Shown: positions 24,384 to 34,008, counted from the stretch's first letter. The stretch is DNA of 46,316 nt from Sphingomonadales bacterium (GCA_019750455.1 JAIEOM010000027.1:1-46316); one strand, 5' to 3'. A program made the numbers and translations. Notes: a model not told the origin generated them from the letters alone.

Positions 24384-27300
24384 ATGAAGAAGCACACGCT
24401 TCTCAAAGCCGGTGCGGCAACTGCCGTCATCGCGCTCACGATCGGTGCCCCTGCCTATGCGCAGGATGCCGACGTAACCACTGATACCGCCGCAGAAAGC
24501 GAAGATGTCGGACAGGCGATTGTCGTCACCGGTACCCGCCTGCGTTCGCCTAACCTTGAATCGGCCACCCCGGTCACCGTCGTGACCGCCGAGGAATTCG
24601 CTCTGACGGGCACCACCCGCGTCGAAGACCTCATCAACTCGCTCCCGCAGGTCTTCGCAGGCCAGGGCGGCGCCATCTCGAACGGCGCGACCGGGACTGC
24701 GACCCTCAACCTGCGCGGACTCGGTGCCGAGCGTACGCTGGTGCTGGTCAATGGCCGTCGCCTGATGCCCGGCACGCCGAGCACCTCGGCTGCCGACATC
24801 AACGCCATCCCCGCCGCGCTGATCGAGCGTGTTGACGTGCTGACCGGCGGTGCTTCGTCGGTGTACGGTGCCGACGCGGTCGCCGGCGTTGTCAACTTCG
24901 TGCTCGACACCGACTTCGAAGGCTTCAAGATCAACGCCAACTACGGCGTCTACAACCACAACAACCGTTCGGGCCGCGACATTCGTGAAGCGCTCACCGC
25001 CCGCAACTTCGGCTTCCCGACCGGCAGCGTCACCGATGGCGGAACCTTCGACGGCACCATCGCCTTCGGCAGCAGCTTCGACGACGGCCGTGGCCGTGTC
25101 ACCGCCTATGCCGGTTACCGCAAGATCGACCCCGTGCTCCAGGCCCGCCGCGATTACTCGGCGTGCGCCCTGCAAGCCACTTCGCTGGCTTCGGTGACCG
25201 CTGGTGGCCGTGCCTACAACTGCGGCGGTTCGGCGACCTCGGCGACCGGGACCGTGTTCTACAACGAAGGCATTGGCGCCGACTTCACCTCGACCCTTGC
25301 ACAGTTCGGCCCCAACCGCACCCTGCTGCCCGGCACCACGCCGTTCAACTTCGGCCCGCTGAACTACTTCCAGCGCCCGGACGAGCGTTACACCGCCGGC
25401 GTGTTCGCGGATTACGAAATCTCGAGCGCGATCAAGCCGTACATGGAGTTCATGTTCATGGACGACCGCACGGTCGCCCAGATCGCTCCGTCGGGTAACT
25501 TCGGCAACACCCTGTCGATCAACTGCGACAACCCGCTGCTCTCGCCCGCCCAGCGCGGCGAGCTGTGCAACGCCGGCAACCTGCTGGTCAGCCCGCTGCC
25601 GGGTAACGCCTTCATCGTCACCGGCAACGTTGCCGCCGAAAACGCTGCCCGCACGGCACGCAACATCGGCGAACCGCTGCTGCCGACCACCCCGTTCGGC
25701 TTCATCGATCCGCTGACCGGCACCACCTACAACCGTGCCTTCGCGCAGATCCTGCGTCGCAACGTCGAAGGGGGCGGCCGTCAGGACGATCTCCAGCACG
25801 TGAGCTATCGCGCCGTTGTCGGTGTGAAGGGCGATCTGTCGCCGGCTTGGTCGTATGACGCCTTCTACCAGTATGGCCGTAACAACTACGCGCAGACCTA
25901 CCTTAACGACTTCTCGGTGCAGCGCCTCGGCCGTGCCCTCGATGTCGTCACCGGTCCGGGCGGCACGCCCGTCTGCCGTTCGACGCTCGACGGTTCGGAT
26001 CCGAACTGCGTGCCGTGGGACATCTTCTCGCCGGGCACCGTGGCGCCCAGCGCGGCATCGGTTGCCTACCTCTCCACGCCGGGCTTCTCGCGCGGCATCG
26101 TGAGCCAGCAGGTCGCCAACGCGTTCCTGTCGGGCTCGCTGGGTGAGTACGGGCTGAAGACCCCCTGGTCGGACCAGGGTGTCGACATCGTGCTCGGTGC
26201 CGAATACCGCAAGGAAAAGCTCGAGTTCAACTCGGACGTGGCGTTCAGCACCGGCGATCTCGCCGGTCAGGGTGCCCCGACGCTTCCGGTTGCCGGCAGC
26301 TTTGACGTGAAGGAATTCTTCACCGAAGTGCGTATCCCGATCGCGCAGGACAGCTGGGTGGAAGACTTCACCGTCACCGCCGGCTACCGCTATTCGGACT
26401 ACAGCACGGGTGTGAACACCGACACCTACAAGATCGAAGCCGAACTGGCTCCGGTTCGCGACATCCGCATCCGCGGGGGTTACAACCGGGCCGTGCGCGC
26501 GCCGACCATCCAGGATCTGTTCGCGCCGAACCGCGTCGCGCTTGACGGCTCGACCGATCCTTGCGCGGGCTTCGTGATCGGTTCGGGCGGCTCGGGCCGT
26601 GCGGGCGATCCGGGCTGCGTTGCCCAGGGCCTGACCGTCGGTCAGTTCGTGGCTCCCAACCCGGCCGAGCAGTACAACGGCTTCGTTGGCGGCAACGTCA
26701 ACCTCCAGCCGGAAATCGCCGACACCTACACCGTCGGTGCCGTGCTGACCCCGACCTTCCTGCCGGGCTTCACTGCCAGCGTCGATTACTTCAACATCAA
26801 GGTTGAAGGCGCCATCGGCGGCATCGGGGCCGACCTGATCGTCCAGCAGTGCACGGATACTTCGGATCCGTTCTTCTGCGGCCTCGTTGACCGCGATCCC
26901 TCGGGCTCGCTGTGGCGTTCGCCGGCTGGCTTCGTGGTGAACCTGCCGCAGAACATCGGCTCGCTGACCACCTCGGGTATCGACGGGCAGATCAACTACA
27001 ACCGCGAAATAGGTGATGTCGGGACGTTGACGCTCAACTTCATCGGCACCTGGCTCGACAGCCTGTCGTCGAATGCCGGCGTTCCGGGCGCTCCCGATGT
27101 GGAGTGCGTGGGGCTGTACGGCAACCTGTGCGGCACGCCGAATCCGGAATGGCGCCATCAGGCCCGTCTCGGTTTCAACATGCGTAACGGGATCGGTGCG
27201 TCGGTGCGCTGGCGTTACTTCGACAGCGTCGTGTTCGATGGCCTGTCGGCGACCACCCAGCCGGGTATCCGGGGCTTCGATGCGGTCAACTACTTCGACC

Positions 27301-27488
27301 TCACGCTGACCTATGACGCAGGGGACAACTTCAACTTCGTCCTCGGCGCCAATAACGTCTTCGACAAGGCACCGCCGGTCACCGGCTCGCAGGCTTGCCC
27401 GGCGGGTTCGTGCAACGGCAACGTCTTTGCGCAGGTGTACGACTCGCTGGGTCGCTACGTCTTCGCCGGCGTGACGCTTGATTTCTAA
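24384..27488 (+). CDS. TonB-dependent outer-membrane receptor 1
   Basis: A 1034-residue TBDR. A Sec signal peptide ends at AYA-QD (residue 26). A TonB-box-like IVVTG (about 46-50) is followed by the plug domain with LVLVNGRRLMPG (120-130), INAIPAALIERVDVLTGG and ASSVYGADAVAGVVNFVL (157-174), then a large 22-strand barrel ending in VFAGVTLDF, with the terminal Phe required for barrel assembly. Several Cys pairs fall in predicted extracellular loops. Strong AGGAGG at 24369-24374. No N-terminal signalling domain is present, so it is not a FecA-type transducer. It precedes the oxygenase-sulfotransferase operon, separated by a terminator. Ligand unknown. Confidence 0.95.
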   Translation: MKKHTLLKAGAATAVIALTIGAPAYAQDADVTTDTAAESEDVGQAIVVTGTRLRSPNLESATPVTVVTAEEFALTGTTRVEDLINSLPQVFAGQGGAISNGATGTATLNLRGLGAERTLVLVNGRRLMPGTPSTSAADINAIPAALIERVDVLTGGASSVYGADAVAGVVNFVLDTDFEGFKINANYGVYNHNNRSGRDIREALTARNFGFPTGSVTDGGTFDGTIAFGSSFDDGRGRVTAYAGYRKIDPVLQARRDYSACALQATSLASVTAGGRAYNCGGSATSATGTVFYNEGIGADFTSTLAQFGPNRTLLPGTTPFNFGPLNYFQRPDERYTAGVFADYEISSAIKPYMEFMFMDDRTVAQIAPSGNFGNTLSINCDNPLLSPAQRGELCNAGNLLVSPLPGNAFIVTGNVAAENAARTARNIGEPLLPTTPFGFIDPLTGTTYNRAFAQILRRNVEGGGRQDDLQHVSYRAVVGVKGDLSPAWSYDAFYQYGRNNYAQTYLNDFSVQRLGRALDVVTGPGGTPVCRSTLDGSDPNCVPWDIFSPGTVAPSAASVAYLSTPGFSRGIVSQQVANAFLSGSLGEYGLKTPWSDQGVDIVLGAEYRKEKLEFNSDVAFSTGDLAGQGAPTLPVAGSFDVKEFFTEVRIPIAQDSWVEDFTVTAGYRYSDYSTGVNTDTYKIEAELAPVRDIRIRGGYNRAVRAPTIQDLFAPNRVALDGSTDPCAGFVIGSGGSGRAGDPGCVAQGLTVGQFVAPNPAEQYNGFVGGNVNLQPEIADTYTVGAVLTPTFLPGFTASVDYFNIKVEGAIGGIGADLIVQQCTDTSDPFFCGLVDRDPSGSLWRSPAGFVVNLPQNIGSLTTSGIDGQINYNREIGDVGTLTLNFIGTWLDSLSSNAGVPGAPDVECVGLYGNLCGTPNPEWRHQARLGFNMRNGIGASVRWRYFDSVVFDGLSATTQPGIRGFDAVNYFDLTLTYDAGDNFNFVLGANNVFDKAPPVTGSQACPAGSCNGNVFAQVYDSLGRYVFAGVTLDF

Positions 27489-27510
27489 GCGTCCACTTCG
27501 ATAGACACGG

Positions 27511-27542
27511 AATGGCGGGCCGAAAGGTCCGCCATTTTCGTT
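27511..27542 (+). terminator. Terminator hairpin with GAAA tetraloop after receptor 1
   Basis: AATGGCGGGCC pairs with GGTCCGCCATT (one G-U) around a GAAA loop, followed by TTCGTTT. It lies between receptor 1 and the first oxygenase gene, so it would set the ratio of receptor to enzymes if the operon is read through. Confidence 0.85.
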
Positions 27543-27558
27543 TGAGGACTGTGTTCAG

Positions 27559-29082
27559 GTGCAAGCCGCCGAAGCCTCCGACAGGATCGCCCGCTTCCCC
27601 ATCCACGACCCGGCTGCTGCGCTGGGCGCGGGGCTGGCGCTGATCAATGGCGACCGGGCCGAAGCCGTGATCCCCCTCGCCCGCCGCCTGACCGAAGCCC
27701 ATCCGCGCAGCGCGCAAGCCCACCAGCTGCTCGGCCTTGCCGCAAGGGCCGCAACCGACAGCCTGACCGCCTGCGAAGCCTTTGCCGCTGCCGCCGCCCT
27801 CGCCCCGCGCGACGCGCTGATCGCCCATTCCTTTGCCCGCACCACTCTTGAGGCCGGCCGCCCCGCCGCCGCATTTTTCGCCGCCGCCGCCGCGCTTGCG
27901 CCGCAGGACGGCAGCGTCATCCTCGGCCATGCCGCCGCACTGTTCCATGAAGGCCGCGCAGGCGAAGCCATCGCCCGGCTCGAAACAATGCTCGCCGCCC
28001 ACCCGCTGTGGCTTGACGGGCACCGCAGCCTTGCCGCCCTGCGCGGGCAGATGGGCGAAAACCCGCTCGCCAACATCGCCGCTGCGCTCGATCGCAACCC
28101 TCGCTCGCCCGAGCTTCACCATCTCGCCATCGCCATCGCGCTTCAGGCCCGCGACCTGCCGCGCGCCGAGGCCGCTGTGCAAGCAGCGCGTGCCGCGCTG
28201 GGCGATGCGGCATGGCTCAGCCTCAACGCCGGGCACATCGCATCGGAAAGCGGTGCGATTGCGGATGCCGACACCTATTTCGCAGCCGCCGGAGCGTCCG
28301 CCGATCCGGGTGCGGCGTGGATGCACGCCCGCCACCTGATCCGCGCCGCCCGGCCCGAGGCTGCCGCGGCCCTGCTCGAACCGATGCTCGGCCAGCCGGG
28401 GGCACATGCCCTGTGGCCTTACCTCTCGCTCGCGTGGCGCATGACGGGAGACGACCGGGCGCAGTGGCTGGAAGGCGATCCGCGCCTCGTCGGGGTCTAC
28501 GATATAGGCTTGCCGGCTGAAGACCTCGCCGCGCTCGCCCAGCACCTTCGCGGCCTGCACCTTGCCAAGGCCGCGCCGCTCGACCAGTCGGTGCGCGGTG
28601 GCACGCAGACCGACGGCAATCTGCTGCTGCGCGCCGAGCCTGCGATCCGCGACCTCAAGGCGCGCCTGCTCGCGATCGTCGCACAGCATGTCGCGCAGCT
28701 CCCCGAAGCCGATCCTGCGCACCCCACCCTCCCCGCCCGCCGCGTGCCGCAGCGCATCGCCGGATCGTGGTCGGTGCGGCTGACCGGCGCAGGCTTCCAC
28801 ACTGATCATGTCCATCCGCAAGGCTGGTTCAGTTCCGCCCTCTACCTCGCCCTGCCAGAGACCCTCGGACGCGGAGAGGCCGATCACGCCGGCTGGCTCA
28901 GCCTTGGCGAGGCGCGCGAACTGGTGCCGGGCCTTGCGCCCTATCGCCTTGTCGAGCCCCGTCAGGGCCGCCTCGTGCTGTTCCCCTCAACCATGTGGCA
29001 TGGTACGCGCCCCTTCACCGCAGGCGAGCGGCTGACCATTGCTTTCGACATCGCCCGCCCCCGACAGGACATTGCCCCATGA
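27559..29082 (+). CDS. TPR protein with C-terminal 2OG-Fe(II) oxygenase domain, copy 1
   Basis: A 507-residue cytoplasmic protein starting at GTG 27559 (GAGGA ten bases upstream). About the first 300 residues are Ala-rich TPR-like helical repeats (for example AHQLLGLAARAATDSLTACEAFAAAAALAPRD). A linker motif AWRMTGDDRAQWLEGDPRLV leads to QSVRGGTQTDGNLLLRAEP and a putative 2OG-FeII_Oxy_5-type domain: SWSVRLTGAGFHTDHVHPQG with candidate metal ligands His417 and His419, and FPSTMWHGTRPF with His481, then RLTIAFD where the Arg may bind 2-oxoglutarate. The HxH arrangement differs from the classic HxD. It is a clear paralogue of the gene at 32317. Its stop overlaps the sulfotransferase start as ATGA. 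Substrate unknown; hydroxylation of a protein or peptide side chain is an inference. Confidence 0.85.
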   Translation: MQAAEASDRIARFPIHDPAAALGAGLALINGDRAEAVIPLARRLTEAHPRSAQAHQLLGLAARAATDSLTACEAFAAAAALAPRDALIAHSFARTTLEAGRPAAAFFAAAAALAPQDGSVILGHAAALFHEGRAGEAIARLETMLAAHPLWLDGHRSLAALRGQMGENPLANIAAALDRNPRSPELHHLAIAIALQARDLPRAEAAVQAARAALGDAAWLSLNAGHIASESGAIADADTYFAAAGASADPGAAWMHARHLIRAARPEAAAALLEPMLGQPGAHALWPYLSLAWRMTGDDRAQWLEGDPRLVGVYDIGLPAEDLAALAQHLRGLHLAKAAPLDQSVRGGTQTDGNLLLRAEPAIRDLKARLLAIVAQHVAQLPEADPAHPTLPARRVPQRIAGSWSVRLTGAGFHTDHVHPQGWFSSALYLALPETLGRGEADHAGWLSLGEARELVPGLAPYRLVEPRQGRLVLFPSTMWHGTRPFTAGERLTIAFDIARPRQDIAP

Positions 29083-30953
29083 CCCAGCCCACCACCGCGT
29101 CCTCAGCCCTTGACGAGGCGATCCGTTTGCGGCGCGCGGGCAATGCAGCGGGTGCGCTGGCGCTGGCCGAAAAGCATGCTGCCCCGACCGATGCCGGCGC
29201 GCCATTCCTTGCCATCGCCGGCCTTGCCGCGCTGGAACTGGGCGATGGTCCGCGCGCCCTCGCCCACCTCGAACCCCTTGCCCGGATGCGCCCCGGGGAC
29301 ACCGATATCCGCGAGGATTACGCCCGGGCGCTTCTGGCTGCGGGGCGCGAGGATGATGCGTTGGCGCTGTCTGCCGGGTCGCCGGTTCCCGGCCTTGCCC
29401 GGATCGAGGCATGGATCTGCCAGCAGCGCGGGCACCTGCGCGAGGCGGTGGCGGCCTATGCCCGGGTGCTGACCGCAGAACCGCAGGACGCCGCAAGCTG
29501 GAACAATCTCGGCAATATCCACGCCTCGTTCGGCCGCTTCGATGCGGCAATTGCGGCCTTCGAACACGCCATCACCCACATGCCGGACGAGCCGGGCATG
29601 TATCTCAATCTGGCCGATGTGCTGCGCCGCGCCGACATCGGCCACGCGCGGCTCAAGGTGGCGCGCGATGCCGCAGTCATCGCGCCCGATAACCGAGCGG
29701 TTCAGACCGAACTTGCCATGGCGCTCGCCCATAACGAGGAGCTGGACGAGGCGATTGCCGTGCTGGAAGCGGCGGTGGCAAAGTGGCCCGAATTCGGCGA
29801 ATCCCACATCGAACTCGGGCGGCTCTACGAAGCGACCAACCGCACCGACGCTCTGGCCGCGTTCCTCGCCAGTCTCGAGCCTGCTTCCTGCCCGCCGGAA
29901 GTCGCTTTTCTCCACGCCTGGCTTGCCCAGCGCGAGGGGCGTTTCGAAGACGCCGCGCGCCATGCCGAAGCGATCCCCGCCACCATCAACCCGATCCGCC
30001 GCGAGGCGCTGATCGGCAACATCGCCGAACGCCTCGGCGATGCCCCGCGCGCCTTTGCCGCATTCGAGGCGATGAATGCCGCTTCCATGGCAGAGGCCCC
30101 GCCGCGCTCCGGTCCGACCTATCGCGAAGGGCTGGAGGCGGACCTTGCCCGCTGGACGCCGGATTGGGCCGCCCGCTGGACCCCGCCTGCCGCCGCTACC
30201 GGAGGTGCGCCGCGTGATCCGGTGTTCCTCGTCGGCTTCCCGCGCTCGGGCACGACGCTACTCGATACCATGCTGATGGGCCTTGCCGATCTGTGCGTGC
30301 TGGAAGAGCGGCCCATGATCGCCGAAGTGGCGCGGGTGGCCGGTGACGCGGATATTGCCAACCTCACCCCGCCGCAGATCGCGTCCCTGCGCGATGCCTA
30401 TTTTGCCGCCGCCCGCAGGCATGGCTGGGACGGGGCACGCTGGCTGGTCGACAAGCACCCGCTCAACATGGCGCGCGTGCCGTTGATCCTGCGCCTGTTC
30501 CCGCAGGCCCGCTTCATCCTCGCCGAGCGCCACCCGGCCGATGCGGTGCTGAGCTGCTTCATGGCGAATTTCACGCTGAACCACGCGATGCGCAGCTTCA
30601 CCGACCTTCAGGAAGCAGCGTTGACCTATGATGCCGCCTTCCGTGCCTGGCACCGCGCCGTCGAGCTGTTCGCCCCCTCCGCCCACGCCGTGCGCTACGA
30701 AAGGCTGGTCGAGGACCCGCGCGCCGAGTTGCAGCCGCTGGTGGAATGGCTCGGGCTTGGCTGGGACGAACGGCTCCTCTCCCACGAGGAAACCGCCCGC
30801 ACCCGAACCCGCGTGCGCACCGCCAGCTATGCGCAGATCGGCGAAAAGCTCTACACCCGCGCGCGGGGGCGCTGGCAGCGTTACCGCGATCAGCTCGCGC
30901 CAGTCTTGCCGATCCTTGCACCCTGGGCCGAACGCATGGGCTATGCCGACTGA
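29079..30953 (+). CDS. TPR-containing sulfotransferase
   Basis: A 624-residue protein. About residues 9-340 are TPR units, the clearest being AAYARVLTAEPQDAASWNNLGNIHASFGRFDAAIAAFEHAI. The C-terminal about 250 residues are a PAPS-dependent sulfotransferase: the 5'-phosphosulfate loop GFPRSGTTLLDTML starts at Gly386, RHPADAVLSCF carries the 3'-phosphate-binding Arg and Ser, and YERLVEDP ends the core. No signal peptide, so sulfation would occur in the cytoplasm, where PAPS is found. Related TPR-sulfotransferases are common in alphaproteobacteria but their acceptors are mostly unknown. The ATG at 29079 overlaps the oxygenase stop, so the two are translationally coupled. Confidence 0.9.
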   Translation: MTQPTTASSALDEAIRLRRAGNAAGALALAEKHAAPTDAGAPFLAIAGLAALELGDGPRALAHLEPLARMRPGDTDIREDYARALLAAGREDDALALSAGSPVPGLARIEAWICQQRGHLREAVAAYARVLTAEPQDAASWNNLGNIHASFGRFDAAIAAFEHAITHMPDEPGMYLNLADVLRRADIGHARLKVARDAAVIAPDNRAVQTELAMALAHNEELDEAIAVLEAAVAKWPEFGESHIELGRLYEATNRTDALAAFLASLEPASCPPEVAFLHAWLAQREGRFEDAARHAEAIPATINPIRREALIGNIAERLGDAPRAFAAFEAMNAASMAEAPPRSGPTYREGLEADLARWTPDWAARWTPPAAATGGAPRDPVFLVGFPRSGTTLLDTMLMGLADLCVLEERPMIAEVARVAGDADIANLTPPQIASLRDAYFAAARRHGWDGARWLVDKHPLNMARVPLILRLFPQARFILAERHPADAVLSCFMANFTLNHAMRSFTDLQEAALTYDAAFRAWHRAVELFAPSAHAVRYERLVEDPRAELQPLVEWLGLGWDERLLSHEETARTRTRVRTASYAQIGEKLYTRARGRWQRYRDQLAPVLPILAPWAERMGYAD

Positions 30954-31032
30954 TGATCATGCGAGGGTTTGCCACGATGCGCTTGCAGGCGTAATCAGAG
31001 CCCCGGACGATATCCGAGGGGAGATGACCGCG

Positions 31033-31572
31033 ATGAACCGTATGACTGTCGCCGCCGCGATGCTGGCTACCCTCACCGCCGCACCGCTCGCCGCTGCGGC
31101 CGATGACAAGCCCGAAAGCGCCTACATCAAGGGCTTGCGCGATTGTCAGGCCAAGACCGATCCCGCTGAACGCCTCGCCTGCTATGACAGTGCGGTCGCG
31201 GCGATGGTGGCCGCCAGCAGCGAGGGCGAGGTGCGGGTCGTCGACCGCGAGGAAGTGCGCCAGACGCGGCGCAAGCTGTTCGGCTTTTCGCTACCCGATC
31301 TCGGCATCTTCGGCGGCAAGGACGACAAGGACGATCCGAAGCAGGCCGAGGAATTCACGACGCTCCAGACCACCATCGCAGGCGTCCGCACGATCAATGG
31401 CAAGTATGTCCTTACCACCGCCGAGGGCGCACAGTGGCAGCTTGACGAGATGCCCGCACGCCTGATGAAGCCCAAGGTCGGGCAGCCGCTGGAAATCAAG
31501 GCCGGCGCGCTCAGCAGCTATTTCCTGCGCATCAACGGTCAGGGCGGGGTCAAGGGGCGGCGGGTGCAGTGA
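31033..31572 (+). CDS. Small exported protein, family with RINGQ-GVKGRRV tail, copy 1
   Basis: A 179-residue protein with a Sec signal peptide (MNRMTVAAAMLATLTAAPLAAA-AD). The mature N-terminus has two Cys (38 and 50) in LRDCQAKTDPAERLACYD, a C...RL.CYD pattern also seen in other periplasmic proteins, then VVDREEVRQTRRKLFG (69-84), a charged Asp/Lys segment, and an OB- or beta-barrel-like end YVLTTAEGAQWQLDE...SYFLRINGQGGVKGRRV. It shares these blocks with the protein at 37366. I chose the ATG at 31033, nine bases after GAGGGGAG; in-frame ATGs at 31024 and 31042 are alternatives. It lies between the sulfotransferase and an oxygenase. No function is known to me. Confidence 0.85.
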   Translation: MNRMTVAAAMLATLTAAPLAAAADDKPESAYIKGLRDCQAKTDPAERLACYDSAVAAMVAASSEGEVRVVDREEVRQTRRKLFGFSLPDLGIFGGKDDKDDPKQAEEFTTLQTTIAGVRTINGKYVLTTAEGAQWQLDEMPARLMKPKVGQPLEIKAGALSSYFLRINGQGGVKGRRVQ

Positions 31573-31588
31573 GACTGGGTTGGCAGGC

Positions 31589-32320
31589 GTGAAGACCCTC
31601 TTCGCAATCAATCCCGCGCTCGATATCGCAGCGCACGCTGCCCGCTTTGCCGCGACGGGGCGTGTGCAACTGCGCGATGTGCTGACGCCGGATAGCGCGG
31701 CAGAGCTCCAGATGGTGCTGGCGCGCGGGACCGACTGGGGCATGGCTGTAGGCGCGGGTGCGGCCAAGCCGGAAAGCTTCAGCAGCGCGAGAACCCGCAC
31801 GCCGCAAGGCCAGCAAGCCTTGCGCGATGCCTCCCGCAACGCCGAACAGCATTCCGCACGCGGTGAATATGGCTTCCGCTTTGCCCATTACCCGATCCTC
31901 GAAGCGATGCGCGAAGGCCGGGATCCGGGGGGGCCGCACGAGATCCTGCTCGAACACCTCAATGCACCGGCGTTTCTCGACTTGGTGCGCGCGGTGACCG
32001 GAATCGGGGCGCTGTGCAAAGCCGACGGGCAGGCGACCCTCTACGGCCCCAGTCACTATCTCGGCCACCACAATGACAGCCACGTCGCCGAAGGCTGGGA
32101 GGTCGCCTATGTGCTGAACCTCGCCCGGGACGACTGGCACCCGGATTGGGGCGGCTATCTGCTGTTTCTGGACGAAGAAGGCGACGTCATTGAAGGCTTC
32201 CGCCCGCGGTTCAACGCGCTGAACCTGTTCCGCGTGCCGCAGCCTCATCTGGTCAGCTATGTGCCCCCCTTTGCTCCGGTCGGCCGGATGGCGGTGACCG
32301 GCTGGCTGCGCAATCGATGA
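31589..32320 (+). CDS. Prolyl-4-hydroxylase-like 2OG-Fe(II) oxygenase
   Basis: A 243-residue double-stranded beta-helix dioxygenase. With GTG 31589 as start (MKTLFAINPALD) the metal triad is His161 and Asp163 in GHHNDSHVAEGWEVAYVLNL, and His220 in VPQPHLVSYVPP; Arg233 (GRMAVTGWLR) is placed to hold 2-oxoglutarate. WHPDWGGYLLFLDEEGDV is the typical P4H strand-turn. A TTG at 31580 would add three residues. It stops inside the ATG of the next gene (ATGA). Alone the family hydroxylates prolyl or aspartyl residues in proteins, or small molecules; here it is one of three oxygenases in one operon. Confidence 0.87.
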   Translation: MKTLFAINPALDIAAHAARFAATGRVQLRDVLTPDSAAELQMVLARGTDWGMAVGAGAAKPESFSSARTRTPQGQQALRDASRNAEQHSARGEYGFRFAHYPILEAMREGRDPGGPHEILLEHLNAPAFLDLVRAVTGIGALCKADGQATLYGPSHYLGHHNDSHVAEGWEVAYVLNLARDDWHPDWGGYLLFLDEEGDVIEGFRPRFNALNLFRVPQPHLVSYVPPFAPVGRMAVTGWLRNR

Positions 32321-34008
32321 ACGGCGTGGCAAGCGGCGCACAGGCCGCCGCGATGCAGGCGAGCCAGCTTGCCGCGCAGGGACGCGATGCCGAGGCTGCC
32401 GCCGCCTATGACCGCGCGCTGGCGGACTTCCCGAAGGAGCCACGGCTCGCCAACAGTGCTGGCAATTTCCACTTCAAGGCCGGGCGCCTGACCCGCGCTC
32501 TGGCGCTGTTCGAACAGGCATTGACGCTCGCACCGGACCTTGTCGAGGCTGCGATCAATGCGGCGATCACGCTGGGCCGGCTCGGCCAGCCCGCCCGCGC
32601 GGTCGCCCTGCTCGCCCCTCTCGCGAGGATAGCGCAGGGCAATGCCGCCTATTGGCGGACCCGTGCCGATAACGAGCGACAGGCCGGACAATACCGCGAG
32701 GCCGCGGACAGTCTGGCGCGCGCGGCAGCGCTTGACCCGGCCGGGCCGCACACTGCCCGCAGCCGCGCTCGCCTTGCGCTCGAACGCAGCGCCCCGGACG
32801 CGGTTGCGCTGATCGAGACCGCACTGACCCTCAACCGCGGCGACCCCAACCTGTTGTACGATTATGCGCAGGCCCTTTCCGTCGAAGGACGGATCAGCGA
32901 GGCGCTGGAGTGCACCACCACCCTCGTGACTCATGTCCCGGGGTGGACCGACGGACTGAAGCTCCACGCCGAACTGCGCTGGGCCGGCGGTGATCGGGCG
33001 CGCTTTGCCGACCACTTCGAGAGCGTGACCGCGTTACAGGGCGCCGGACCCGCAGCGTGGCGGGCGTGGTGCGACGTGCTCGACGGTGTCGACCGCCATG
33101 CCGAAAGCGCCGCCGTGCTTGCCCGTGCGCGGGCGATCTGGCCGCAAGACGCCGACCTCGCGCTCGCACAGGCGGTGGCATTGTGCGAGGCGGGACAGGC
33201 AGGTGACGCGCAAGAACTGCTCGACGAATTCGCCGCGCAGACGGGGCCCGACTGGATGATCGCGCGCGGACGCAATGCCCTGCGGCTTGGCGATCCGCAG
33301 CGCGCCGAGGCGGCCCTCGATCAAGCGCGCGCCGCCCGGCCCGGGGATGTCGCGGCCTGGGCGCTCAGCGATCTGGCATGGCGGATGACAGGTGACGCAC
33401 GGCACGAATGGCTGCACGGGCAACCGGGACTCGTGCGGCAGATTGCCATGCCGCTCGGTACCGACGAACGCGAGGCGATCACTGGGCTTCTGGCCCGTCT
33501 CCACGCTCACACGGCCATGCCGATCGGGCAATCGGTCAAGCAGGGCAGCCAGACCAAGGGCGCGCTCTTTGCCCGCGCCGAGCCGGAATTGGCACGACTG
33601 GAAGCGGCGCTTTACGAAGCGATGGCGGATTATCGCGCCGGTCTCCCTCCCGCTGATCCCACGCACCCTTTGCTGGCTCGCAGGGATGAGCCCTGGGCGA
33701 TCAACGGTAGCTGGTCGATCCTGCTCGATGGCGAAGGGCATCACGCAGCACATATTCATCCGCGGGGACTTTTGTCCTCTGCCAGCTACTGGCTGGTGCC
33801 CGAAGAGGTAGATGCGCCCGGTGAGGCCGGATGGCTTGAACTCGGCAACCCGCCACCGGGGCTCGCAGAAGGCCTGAGCAGCCTCCACACGGTGCGGCCC
33901 GCAGAGGGCACGCTGGTGCTGTTTCCGAGCACGCTGTTCCACGGCACGCGCCCGATCAGCCGCGGTCGCCGCATGACTGTCGCCTTCGACGTCACCGCGC
34001 GCGCCTGA
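32317..34008 (+). CDS. TPR protein with C-terminal 2OG-Fe(II) oxygenase domain, copy 2
   Basis: A 563-residue paralogue of the protein at 27559. TPR helices fill about residues 9-340 (for example EPRLANSAGNFHFKAGRLTRALALFEQAL). Then come ALSDLAWRMTGDARHEWLHG, QSVKQGSQTKGALFARAEP and the catalytic domain SWSILLDGEGHHAAHIHPRG with His479 and His481, LFPSTLFHGTRPISRG with His542, and RMTVAFD. The Asp present in copy 1 between the first two His residues is Ala here, supporting HxH plus a distal His as the conserved metal set. Start ATG overlaps the previous stop. It closes the operon ahead of a strong bidirectional terminator. Confidence 0.85.
   Translation: MNGVASGAQAAAMQASQLAAQGRDAEAAAAYDRALADFPKEPRLANSAGNFHFKAGRLTRALALFEQALTLAPDLVEAAINAAITLGRLGQPARAVALLAPLARIAQGNAAYWRTRADNERQAGQYREAADSLARAAALDPAGPHTARSRARLALERSAPDAVALIETALTLNRGDPNLLYDYAQALSVEGRISEALECTTTLVTHVPGWTDGLKLHAELRWAGGDRARFADHFESVTALQGAGPAAWRAWCDVLDGVDRHAESAAVLARARAIWPQDADLALAQAVALCEAGQAGDAQELLDEFAAQTGPDWMIARGRNALRLGDPQRAEAALDQARAARPGDVAAWALSDLAWRMTGDARHEWLHGQPGLVRQIAMPLGTDEREAITGLLARLHAHTAMPIGQSVKQGSQTKGALFARAEPELARLEAALYEAMADYRAGLPPADPTHPLLARRDEPWAINGSWSILLDGEGHHAAHIHPRGLLSSASYWLVPEEVDAPGEAGWLELGNPPPGLAEGLSSLHTVRPAEGTLVLFPSTLFHGTRPISRGRRMTVAFDVTARA

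Noticed and set aside
24321-27158. Long open minus-strand frame opposite receptor 1
   Set aside because: Antisense to a clear TonB receptor; low-complexity Val/Arg/Glu/His-rich translation and no family motif.
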